A stretch of 64,000 bases of DNA, taken from positions 2,294,001-2,358,000 of the forward strand of contig CM031562.1 in the NCBI GenBank assembly GCA_018466975.1, read 5' to 3'. The translations under genes were made by a program, and so were the position numbers. Positions 24,032 through 33,730 of the stretch are shown piece after piece. How positions within the stretch are numbered: position 1 is the stretch's first letter; each line of letters opens with the position of its first letter. This DNA comes from Sparassis latifolia. Its lineage: Eukaryota > Basidiomycota > Agaricomycetes > Polyporales > Sparassidaceae. The notes under the pieces were generated by a model. That model was not told where the DNA came from. It saw nothing but the letters and a program-made list of their open reading frames with translations, and made no database searches.

Positions 24032-25443
24032 ATGGGGATAGGAGCCTGCGAGTTTTGCCACGTAGCTGCAAGCTGCATATATAGCGAGTAACCAATCCAT
24101 TCGGGACCGCCGCAAGAAAGCTTCCAGGCGGAAAGCCCGGAAACTGCTGCGTACTTCTCAAGCTGTTTCTCCAAATATTTTACCATCTCCTCGTTCCAGA
24201 AGAGGTGCTAGACTCTGACATTACCCGCTGTGGAAGCACCTGAGACGGCCTCAACAAAATGTCTAGGCACAGGCAGTTGGTGAATGGCCGTCATGTCTCA
24301 TTCATAATCTCTTCAAGTTCATGGCCAACTTAAACCAGTTCCTTAAGCTGGATTGTCGCCAGTGAAGAATCTACTCTTGGCTACCTGGACATGCAGAGCT
24401 TACCGTCTTCTGCCTGATCGACTGCCAGACTTAAAGCTTCTCGCTTCTGACAGGCCTGTCAATTGACGCCATGTGCTAACGGCAGATACAACCTTCGCGA
24501 AGAGTCTACTTATGACTTGGATTCTGTTCACACTTGGCTGATGCAATAGAACCTGTTGTCCGGATATATCTCTGGTGGATGTGGATGCGGTCGAGTGATG
24601 TTTGTGAGTACTACAACACAGTCGACACGGTGCTGACCGATGCGGACAAGGGCATCCTGTTACGCGAATAGCTAGGGAACTCTTGAAAGACCAGTGAATC
24701 CTCCGAAGTCCGTGCCGACAACTGTGTTGTTGGACTCTGCTCAAGTGGTACACCATCTATAGGACAATTATCTGACACCTCTGCAGTTCCTATACCTAAC
24801 AATATATCTGGTCTTAGCGGTCTAGTAACTGCTGCCGTGTCGGGCGACCTCTCTGTCCGAGCCTGCCCTTTTCTGTCTGCGTGTTGCTGAAGTTTCGGAA
24901 ACTTGTTCATTTACTGTTGAACTCTGTCGCTGCGTCCACGACGGTGCATGTAATGGCTGTTCCGCGTGTGGTTTTATTCCTCGTTTCATGCGCCCTTGCC
25001 ATGAGACTTCTAGCCGATGCCATATCTGCGGTTGCGACCGGCCGATTTTACTTAGTCCATGTATGGCACAAGGACTCAAGAGTCGTGTTCGGTTGACGCC
25101 GATGTCCAGATGAGTGGTCGGCGTGTTCGGCGTGTCGCTGCTGGTCTACGAATACTGACACTACGGGCATGTTGGACAGACTCGTACGGACAAAACATGT
25201 TACGCTCGCTGTGTAGTGTCCTTGGCGCGGGGCGTCGTATGTTTGAATTGCGCTGTGGCATGATTCGCATTTCAAGCTGATCTTCTAGCGGTTGGCTCGT
25301 GAGAACGGTGCGTTCGGAGCCTGATTCGGAGAAAAATCCGGTAATAAAGTTCGAACATGGGGATTCTCGCACTGTATCTTGCTCTCAACCTCCTCCCTCT
25401 ACGCTTTCCTGCCCATCTCTACATTTCTGATTCTGTATTAAAC

Positions 25444-26133
25444 ATGTCTTCTTGGGGAGGTAAATTATTCGTCAAATGCACCCAATCTCGTTCAGATACA
25501 GCATTTGGGACATATACACGTCCCGTGTCTCTGCTCTTTGGCATGGAGGTCTCACCTCTGGTTTCCCGGCTCACGTTATCGATGGAAGCTTTGGTAGTGG
25601 ATGACGAGGTCGTTGCAGCGGTCGAAGCCCCTTCGATTCCGGTGTTCGCTGGCGTCGGTGATGGGTCGACTTCTGGAGACTTGCATGATCGAGGTAAGTC
25701 ACCCGAATGTGTCGTCAACGGCGATGGTCCAGCTTGTTCAGTTGATTTACAGACTTGACTCCGATCGACGCGGGCGGCGAGATGGCGCTGACAGCCCTCG
25801 ACGTCGACGATGATTTTGTGTGGCCAACCTCACGTAGGAAATTCTCGACCATCGCTAGTATTATTCTGATAGTCCTTCCATCATATAGCACGCCCAGAGC
25901 TGGTGTCTTTGCCGGACGTATCGTCAGATGTTCAGCAGGGTATGCACTAATCACTTCTGGGCTTCTTCTATTTCATCTTTGATATTATACCCGCAGGCGA
26001 TGACCTCTCGCCAATTGACATCTGTCTGGTGGGTTTCAATGAGCCCATCAATGATGTCAGCACTGTGAAAGAGGCATCTGGCAGCTTTTTGAGTGTATAC
26101 ATACCCATAGTAGAATCCAACTCTATCTTGTGA
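25444..26133 (+). CDS. Unknown small spliced gene, copy B
   Basis: This is the paralog of the gene at 21900; the product is not recognised. Three exons close in phase to 183 residues: 25444-25693, 25753-25917 and 25997-26133. The 61-nt first intron of copy A is reduced here to 36 nt. The 36 nt keep the GTAAAT and CAG ends but lack the branch-like CTAAT. They are a multiple of three and stop-free, so they read through as GKLFVKCTQSRS. The rest parallels copy A: VVDDEVVAAVEAPSIPVF, LTPIDAGGE, hydrophobic FSTIASIILIVLP, and LSPIDICLVG. Whether it is still expressed cannot be told from sequence. Confidence 0.45.
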
Positions 26134-26744
26134 TCCTCTCTGATCAGTGAAGTGCCAGGTGTTTCATTTCTCTGATGTGTATCATTGTAATGTCTGGCAT
26201 ATTGCTCTGTAAATACATTCAAGTTGTGTCACAAGTCCTCAGTTATCATATTGCTGTATGAGTATCAATTTTACAGTATCTACTTCACTCAACATTGTCA
26301 AGAGGTAATAAGAGTGTTTGAGATCCTACTGCACAGCACGAGAACACATCTAGGTTGCTATGGGCAGGTAGATGCTTCAAGAGTGTATACCTACCCATAA
26401 CAAACTAGCTGATGGAAATGGCTGGACTATGCAAAGCAGTAGATGCACAACTATAGCACCAATCATAACAGTTGGAAGTATTCCTGAGTAGAGACGGTAC
26501 AGTTACGCACTGCACCTCGCATGTGTGATCGGTCAGACAATCATCCCTCCTGGAGTGCGCACCTCTTCCACCTACCGGGACATACAGTAGTCGTTCTGCT
26601 GGAATAAGAGGTAGCCTGTAAATACATCGAAGTCTCGATCCTCTCTTATCCACGCCCACGGTCGCAGAGCGACGCATTTCCATCCGCTGGAAGGTATCTG
26701 CATGCACAAATGAGCCAGCCGATCCATGCAAGCTCGTACGGCTA

Positions 26745-27090
26745 ACCAAGCGAGAGACTCAGAAGTGTGAAAGAAAGGCGATCGTAGTCATCGTAGGGTT
26801 ATCCGTTGTGCGCGACGTTGGACGAGGAGGATGCGGAGTCCATCATGGACTCGGAGGAAGTTGCGAGCCTGTCGAGTCGGAGCCAGGCTTCCGTCTCTCA
26901 CGGAACGGAAATCTTAGGAAATTCATATGAATATTTTCACTTCGTTGCATACACCATATGCATACATGCATGCGTGCGTGCGTATCGTCTACCCAGTGAC
27001 CTGCCAGCATCTTGTTCAAACCTGCATCTGCGTCCACGTTGGGGCGAGTCGCGACAAAGTCCCAACTTGTGATCCACTCAATCCGAGGGT
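26745..27090. repeat. Repeat copy R3
   Basis: This is the third copy of the block seen at 19065 and 23245. The GAGACTCAGAAGTGTG box is at about 26753, an ATACATGCATGCGTGCGTG alternating purine-pyrimidine run at about 26962-26980, and the CGTCCACGTTGG box at about 27032. No gene is supported. Confidence 0.55.
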
Positions 27091-28179
27091 GGGGCGACCA
27101 CCATTAATATTCTCTTGCCTGCAGCTGGGCTAGTTTTCAGTGGTGCTCATCCCTCGCCGGGGTTATGTTGCACCATCGCTTTTGGGAGATCGTGGAAGAC
27201 ATCAGGCTCTCGTCGCTGGAGTCACATTCCGTCCTTGCACGCATCCGTTCGTTTGACCGGCGTCGTTCTTCCCAAGTACCTCCATTGGCGCGGTGCAGCA
27301 AACGGTTACACTTGTATTTATCTACGGCTAATATCTGCAGAAAATCCGTGTCAGGACTCATATGAGGTGATCATGTTCGTCCACGAACTAGAATTAATAA
27401 TAATATGAGCGTTTGCGCATTTCATCCTATTACGTGGCGACAGCCGTGCCTCCGACGCAGGAGATGGACAGAAGCACGGTATCGTGGACACTCTGTTGTT
27501 CTTGGCGAGCAGGAGGTGAAGGAGTCTGGATAATCGCGTAAGTTTCGTCGCATTTAAGCAAGCACTTCGGCCCATGCCAGACGAGACTTCACGACATCCC
27601 ATTTGCGTTCCACTCTCAGACACAGAAAATATGACAGTGTACTATGCACTCCTAGATGAATGGCCTGGAGTTGAGAAAGTTTGGCACATTTATTGATTTG
27701 AAGAGCGAGGGAGGGCCTTAAGACGACTCTTTGCGATCCTTCTTTTCCATTGTTATTTTCGCCTGACTCTATTGCAATCTAGCCCCGAATATCTCTCTGT
27801 CACCGGGTTTGAGCCCTAATAGAGAGTTAAGCAAAAAAAAATTGAGAACGTTCAGATAATTTCAAGGCAACGTAGCTTCCCAGTTTGAGTCATCCAGACG
27901 ACTCGTGCTGCAGAGAGGCTCAACGGAGAAGAGTCAGTGTAGCTGGAAGGTCAACATCAATCGAGATCTACCGAAGAGCGATCTCGCTCATCCGCCGGCT
28001 AGACGACAGCAAGCGTGGACAAAAAGATAGCTTACAACCTGGGAGATGCACAGACGAAAAAAGACGCAACATGAATTATGCCAACAAGGTGAAAAAAACT
28101 CATCGGTCTACAGATCGCTCGGAATTACGACCGTAAGACTCTCGCGACTTCCCTCAACGACGTGGCTTCCTCCTTGAAC

Positions 28180-28539
28180 AACGGCGCTCACTCGAGACCA
28201 ACTTCACCACGATATACGGCTGCAATGCTACACCGAGGTCCATCATCTCGATGATATCACTAACACGGGGAATACACTCAGCCTGGATCGGATAGGGAGA
28301 AAGACCGGGACGTACGGCGTCGTGAGTCTCGGCATCCGTATAGGCGTGCGGTCCACGTCGTCCGCATCGTACACCTCCTCAGCGCCCTCGCGGAACGTGA
28401 CACGTTTGTTTTCCCTCGCAGGACTGGAAGCCTCGGCTTTGCGGCGATATGTAGGACTACTGCGGAGTGCGATGTCTGGGTTCGGGGACGACGATCGCTT
28501 CTGCTTGAGACAGCTTTTCTTCATATTGTTCGGCGACAA
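28180..28539 (-). pseudogene. KSCLK-family gene fragment, second copy
   Basis: The minus strand reads MSPNNMKKSCLKQKRSS, then a Ser/Pro/Arg-rich stretch, then KRVTFREGAEEVYDADDVD and a conserved TP block. This corresponds to the first exon of the gene at 38646-40891. No counterpart of that gene's second exon follows, and the frame ends after an unrelated tail. It is therefore probably a truncated duplicate rather than a working gene. The family has no function known to me. Confidence 0.5.
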
Positions 28540-28560
28540 TGGGGGTTAGGAGCCAGCGAC

Positions 28561-28680
28561 TTTTACCACGTAGCCTATATAGCGAGTAGCCAATCCATTC
28601 AGGACCCGCCGCAAGAAAGCTTTTACCACGTAGCCTATATAGCGAGTAGCCAATCCATTCAGGACCCGCCGCAAGAAAGC
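28561..28680. repeat. Perfect 60-bp tandem duplication
   Basis: Bases 28561-28620 and 28621-28680 are identical over all 60 positions. Each unit has a CTATATAGCGAGTAGCC core. Copy A of the large duplication has only one such unit (about 24055-24115), so the doubling occurred after the segmental duplication. Confidence 0.97.
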
Positions 28681-29010
28681 TTCCGGGCGGAAAAGGGGCG
28701 GACGCAGATCAAATTGTGATGCCTCCGTCGGGATGATGTGTGGACAAGTCCCCCTGAAGCAATTCATTCAGCAAATAGCTGTATCACGCACCAGCAAGTT
28801 GGTGGTTGCTTGCAGGAAAAACATAGCACGTTCGCTGGAGGATTGTGGTTATGCTCATCGAAGTATGTGATTTCGCAGTGAGCGTGAGTAGGCGTGAGTC
28901 GGTGGCCGCAAACCACATGCAAGATGCTCCCACCTTCGTCACTCTTCCACCTCCACCAACGAACAGGGAGATCGCGGGACAGGGACATCACCTGGCAGGC
29001 AGACCTGTGC

Positions 29011-29196
29011 ACCCTTCGCTATCTTGTATCTACCTCACCGTACGATGAAGAGATCAGGGACTTGTCTAGCCGAGTGCTAGCCGAGCCTACATAGTCCTAC
29101 ATAGGCGGCTGTAGACCCCTGAGGAAAACACCAGTTGCAGATGCTGTACACCCTTCGCTATCTTGTATCTACCTCACCGTACGATGAAGAGATCAG
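29011..29196. repeat. 47-bp direct repeat, 139 bp apart
   Basis: The sequence at 29011-29057, beginning ACCCTTCGCTATC, recurs exactly at 29150-29196. The spacer is unrelated. No gene is supported between 28.7 and 29.6 kb apart from these repeats. Confidence 0.9.
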
Positions 29197-29639
29197 CTTG
29201 GGTGCATCAGCTGAATCGAACATCAGCGATCATCGTCTACGACGTGGCAGAGGTTCGCGCTCTGCTGTCATCAGGGCGGTAAATTAACCAACTACAGGAA
29301 GAGGGATCGGAGCCCCCATCGGACTCAGCATCATCTTGATCCCTCTTGCCAGTGTCTCTCCGCTGAACAAAGTACAGTATTCGCATTTTCGCAGTGGTCA
29401 GCGCGGAACACGATTCGCTCCGGCATCGCCCAAATTTCAGGACCAGCAACTTGAAGTGGCAAGGTCAGCGCCCCATCCACTCCATCGTGCCACTGGAGAG
29501 GGAGCCCCGCGACGACGCCACCTGCATCCGACCATCGTCGGACATTATGCATTAATATTAGAGACTGACAGAGACTGACACAGAACATACTCGTACAGTG
29601 ACAAAGCCACGACGACCGACTTTCACAGAGATCAATACG

Positions 29640-30631
29640 GGGATGAGGAACCTTCGTTCCGCGCCATGTTCGACAATATCGTTGACGAGCTCCAGGCATT
29701 ATTGGCCTTCCAATTAGAGGAAGGAAAAACCGAAAGTTCCATGCAGGTCTATATCTGGCTGTGCATAATTGCACAGCCGTTCCTACTAGTACGCTCTCGA
29801 TTCCTGAAGCAGCTTTGTGACGATACAACCTTCTAGCACTGGGAGCGCAGGATGAGGGCGTATAGGTTGAAGCGGTGTTTGGACCAAGTCTGCCAATACG
29901 TCGGTGGCATCACACTGCTCATGCAGCAGGCCAATCGAATGTTCCCGGATGGAAAGACTCCTTGTCGCTGGATAAAGGACAGCTTCGTAGGCTCCGGAGA
30001 GGGACAGTTCAGTATCTCTAATGACTATTTGGAGGTGCTGCCGCCCTGCTGCGGCATGGATTTCAGTTGGAGAGTACTCTATCTGATGCAACCGTGCGCA
30101 CCCTTGCAGAATGGTTCCCTGACATGCACAGCAATTGGGAACATCTGCGCATCATCAACACTTGTATCCATGCTGAACTACGGATTATCCTCCACTTCCG
30201 AGCCAGTACACAGTCATCGCCATCTACAGCTGCATCTCATCACACCATCAGATGCTTGTCACAGTAGGCTATTGGGAGCAGCAGATGGAGCTGCCTATGC
30301 TGCGCCATGTGGATGGATGCATACAACAAAGAATTTGGAATGACTTAGTTGACAAGTGGATCCAATGGCAGACCAGACGCAACACGGGCGCTACCGGGTT
30401 TTTCGTGGGCAAGTGGCTGTGTAAGAGAAGGGAAGAATATTGCAGTCAATGCGGACGTCCTCCAAGAAGTTTCGGCTTGCCTGACGGAGAGATTATCAGA
30501 GCTTTTGTCCAGGTCAGAGACCGGGCTCGGCTTCGGACGAAGGTTCTGATTCTGGCTGGCTTTCGGATACTGTGCGTCGTAAGGTGCTCAGGGTTGCCCG
30601 CACCCTTCCACTGCTTGAATTCACTGCATAG
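29640..30631 (+). pseudogene. Deaminase-like gene remnant (OTT_1508-like family)
   Basis: Fragments in order are FRAMFDNIVDELQALLAF, LDQVCQYVGGITLLMQQANR, W-I-K-D-S-F-V-G-S-G-E, WEHLRIINTCIHAELRIILH, SSRWSCLCCAMWMDAYNKEF and VRRKVLRVARTLPLLEF. The HAE triplet at 30169-30177 and the CLCC at 30292-30303 fit the zinc-binding H-A-E and C-x2-C motifs of fungal nucleic-acid-deaminase-like proteins. The frame is broken by TAG at 29836-29838, 30265-30267 and about 30343, and again by a shift near 30550. The substrate of this family is not known to me. Identity rests on the two motifs and their spacing. Confidence 0.5.
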
Positions 30632-31422
30632 TGCGTCCTCGCTTTCTGCTCAAACTGTTGTATCTTATCACTGTATATTCACCGTCCAAGTCATTCGAGA
30701 GAGTGGGAAGCTCCCTCTGCCATCCATCCATCCATCCGTCCATCCGTCCATCTGTTGATCCAATCATTGTAGTATACTGTATGTAATCAGAAGAAGCATT
30801 AGATGTCCATCCAAGCATTCGCGCGCCCACCGTGTTCAACATTCATCATCTATCTTGCCAATCTAGGTGACTTTGTCGGCCTACATCTCCTGAGTTCTTT
30901 CAGTCGAACTGCCATGTTGCTCACATACGTCCCGGAAAACATATCTCAACTCATCCGTAAAATCACGTCATGCAAATGCACGAAACACAAAAATGAAGGT
31001 TGTACAGAATATTGTAGGCCAAGAATACCCACCTGCGACAAGAATAATCAATCCAATGCATATGTAAAACGGTTTGGCGTGGTATTATATTGAAAGTCAG
31101 CGGCATGTAAGTTGGGACTAGCGCTCGAGGGGTTGGCGTCGATCGGACGCGAGGTTCGCAACTTTAAATATCATTGACACAGAACTGGTGCCCAGTCTCT
31201 TCAATATTCCCAATTGTCACTTTCTCAGGTTCTTTGCTAGGTCATACGCATACCGTCGCATCACAATGAGGCTGGCCTCAACCTGTGACGCTGGCAGTTG
31301 GTATGATTTACATAGCTTCATTGTTCTGGGCAGGATGGGCCTGTTTTAAACATAAATGATTCTACTGTCCACGCCTCGTCAGCCTATCAGCGCTCAGCGC
31401 TCTTGCATTGCCTCACTGCAGT
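30632..31422. other. Gene-poor stretch with a short CATC-type microsatellite
   Basis: No gene is supported. A CCATCCATCCATCCGTCCAT-type tetranucleotide run lies at about 30720-30752. The right end, up to the retrotransposon target site, was the original upstream region of the membrane-protein gene that now starts at 36390. Confidence 0.6.
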
Positions 31423-31427
31423 CAAAG

Positions 31428-31661
31428 TGTTGGAGGCTTCGGGATGACCTTATAAGTCAATCCGGAGCATCCAGGTAGTCGGGCGATATTCCCCGATATC
31501 TTATTCAGCATCGAAGGATACAGTAGCTACGAGAACTATGTAGTATGTTCTGGACTAGTCTACTGGTGTAGTATATAAGGAGGGACCTCTTGCAGGTCCC
31601 ACTAATAATATCTCTTCCCCAAATCACTCACTCGGAGGAATTCATACGAGCTGCGCTAATA
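31428..31661 (+). repeat. 5' LTR of the Copia element
   Basis: It begins TGTTGGAGG and ends GCTAATA. A TATATAAG at about 31572-31579 is a likely TATA element for the genomic transcript. It differs from the 3' LTR at one base (A versus T near position 27). Confidence 0.93.
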
Positions 31662-31674
31662 GGTTATGAGCCCC
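31662..31674 (+). promoter_or_regulatory. Primer-binding site, half-tRNA(iMet) type
   Basis: Immediately after the LTR the sequence reads GGTTATGAGCCCC. This is complementary to the anticodon arm of initiator methionine tRNA (GGGCTCATAACC) rather than to a tRNA 3' end. Drosophila copia primes in the same way from a cleaved half tRNA. Confidence 0.7.
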
Positions 31675-31743
31675 GCTAGCTTATAGCTTATACTTTACCA
31701 GCTTCTACTTACTTGTTACACACTCTGACTATCGGTAGTTACA

Positions 31744-33338
31744 ATGTCGAGTACTACCGAATCTCGTGACAGCCTGTCGCCCTTGTTCGAATCGAGCAAC
31801 TTCGCGATGACAACTGGCTCCCATGGAAGCGCCGTACTATGGCGATCTTGAGGGAGCGCGGTGTCTTGAAATATGTCGATGGAACATTGGAGAAGCCGAA
31901 GCCGGCAAATGCAACAACACCAACGGCAGGAGAAACAGCGGTGATCACGAAATGGGTTGAGGGCGATCAAAAAGCCCAGACCGTTATCGAGCTGCTGTTG
32001 AGCGACTCGCAGATGATACACATTGCGGACGCTACAACGGCTGCGGAGATGTGGAACCAATTGAAGTTAGTAAAGGAGGCGAGTGGACAACTGGGGATAA
32101 TGGCGCATCGAAGGAAATTCTATCGCACAGTTGCTACGGAAGGCAGCGATATCGCAGCGCATATCACGGAGCTCCGCCGGACACAGGAGCAGCTACACAT
32201 GATGGGTAGCAAGGTGTGGGATGACGAATTTCGAACGATCCTGATCACATTGTTACCGGAGTCTTGGGACCAGTTCACATCTGCGTACCTGGGTGCAACA
32301 AGCCAGAAGGACAAGTTGCCGACATCGCATGAATTGATAGCCATCTTGCTCAAGAATACCGCGCGGCGAGAGAAAGGCGGTGCCGACGAGTCTGCGCTGG
32401 CAGCACGCGGGTGGTGGACCCAGCCGAAGAATACCGCACAGGGCGGAACGGACAGGAAGTCCGACGCGGAGTGCTGGAATTGCCACAAGCGTGGACACAC
32501 TCAACATGAGTGTTGGTCGAAAGGCGGTGGCAAGGCGGGTCAGGGACCGCGAAGTAAAAAAGAAGGCCGTGCGCAGGCGCACACGAACCAGGCACAGTCA
32601 ACAAATGACGTGCTGCGAGATGTCGCGTTCCGCACAGACGAGGCGACCTGTGCCGGGCAACAATTTAGTAGTCAGTTCTCGCGTTATGACTGGCTAGCTG
32701 ACTCTGGAACGACATCACATGTTACGAACCTTCGTGACGCGATAACAGACTATGTGCCGCTTGAGGCCTCTTCGATTGCCGGGATCGGAGACCAGAGTGT
32801 GCGCGCTCTCGGGCGTGGCACTGTGGAAGTCAATAGCAGGATCAGAGGCAACACATGTACTTTTTGCTTGAAAGATGTCCTGTACGCACCGAAAGCGACA
32901 AATAATTTGGTGTCGCTGAGCCGCCTGGATGAAGCGGGTGGACACTTTGATGGCGGTGCCGGAGGAATAATGCTGCGAGAAAGCAGCGGCCACATCATCG
33001 CGCAAGGCCGAAAAGTCGGCCGATTGTACTTGCTCAACATGCGGGCCAAGGCTGCTATGCCGAGTGAAGAGCGCGCGAACATTGCGCGCGACGATAGCGA
33101 CTCGTGGGAGTCGTGGCACCGGAGATATGGACACCTGGGATTCACAGGGTTAGAGAAGCTCTACAAGGAAAACTTGGTGGAGGGACTCACCGTTGATGAA
33201 AACTCAATGCCACTGACACAGTGCGAAGCCTGCGTACAAGCTAAGCAGGCGCGTCGTGCATACCCGAAGGAGGCGGAGGACCGCTCCCAGATGCCAGGCG
33301 AGTTGACGCATAGTGACGTCTGGGGCCCCGCGACGTAG
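31744..33338 (+). pseudogene. Copia gag, protease and integrase N-terminal part
   Basis: An ATG at 31744 opens a Ser/Thr-rich start, but its frame stops near 31851; the body of Gag is in another frame and is open from about 31762 (first ATG 31839). The body has the Gag core (W-N-Q-L-K and R-R-T-Q-E-Q-L regions) and a zinc knuckle C-x2-C-x4-H-x4-C at about 32472-32516. The aspartic protease D-S-G-T-T is near 32700. The pre-integrase H-R-R-Y-G-H-L-G and C-E-A-C zinc site are near 33115-33235. The frame ends at 33338, just past the first integrase aspartate. Confidence 0.88.
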
Positions 33339-33730
33339 TATCGATCGCCGGATCGCGCATTACATATCGTTCACGGACGACTGCACGCGGAGGTGCCAAG
33401 TCCTGTTTATGAAACATAAAAGTGAGGCTTTTGAAAAATTGAAAGAATACCTCACCTTTATTGAACGACGCTTCGGGCACCTGCCGAAGATCGTGCGTGT
33501 TGACAATGGGTCCGAGTACATCAATAAAAACCTGAAAGGGTGGTGCCGTGAGAAAGGAATTGAGCTGCAAACAACAGCACCATACTCACCTTCGCAGAAT
33601 GGTGTAGCTGAGCGATTTAATCGCACGCTATTGGAGCTTGCTCGCGCAATGTTGATTGCGAGGAAGCTTCCAAACTTCCTCTGGGCGGAAGCTGTTGCAT
33701 ACGCAGCATACCATAAATCGAGCGCCGACG
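33313..33730 (+). pseudogene. Copia integrase catalytic core, shifted frame
   Basis: This frame carries FTDDCTRRCQVLFMKHKSE, the second catalytic aspartate in VDNGSEY and the catalytic glutamate in NGVAERFNRT. A further indel appears to lie near 33355, since the stretch before FTDD fits the family better in the third frame. Near 33715 the reading frame moves again, into the 33656-36013 frame. The catalytic triad is thus spread over different frames. Confidence 0.85.

Larger units (their letters stand above)
20560..24110. repeat. Tandem segmental duplication, copy A
   Basis: This segment is repeated in the same orientation at 24130-28610. Shared blocks include 20570-20720 with 24125-24270 (CAAGCTGTTTCTCC box), 20740-21900 with 24340-25440, 21900-22640 with 25444-26135, 22650-23240 with 26140-26750, and 23690-24110 with 28175-28610. 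By eye the copies are roughly 85-90 percent alike, with scattered small indels. It contains the small unknown gene at 21900, repeat R2 and the broken KSCLK-family start at about 24017. Confidence 0.8.
24130..28610. repeat. Tandem segmental duplication, copy B
   Basis: This is the direct-repeat partner of 20560-24110. It is longer because about 1 kb of non-shared sequence (about 27100-28170) lies between repeat R3 and the KSCLK-family block. That unshared part has no supported gene and includes an A-rich run near 27832. The copy holds the small unknown gene at 25444, R3 and the better-preserved KSCLK-family start. A MSLVDADAAED-like reading frame in copy A (about 20971) is stopped by TGA in copy B. 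Confidence 0.8.

Noticed and set aside
30720..30752. Possible CRISPR-like or regulatory array
   Set aside because: It is a plain CATC/CGTC tetranucleotide microsatellite with no spacers. No CRISPR arrays or operons are expected in a fungal nuclear window and none were seen.
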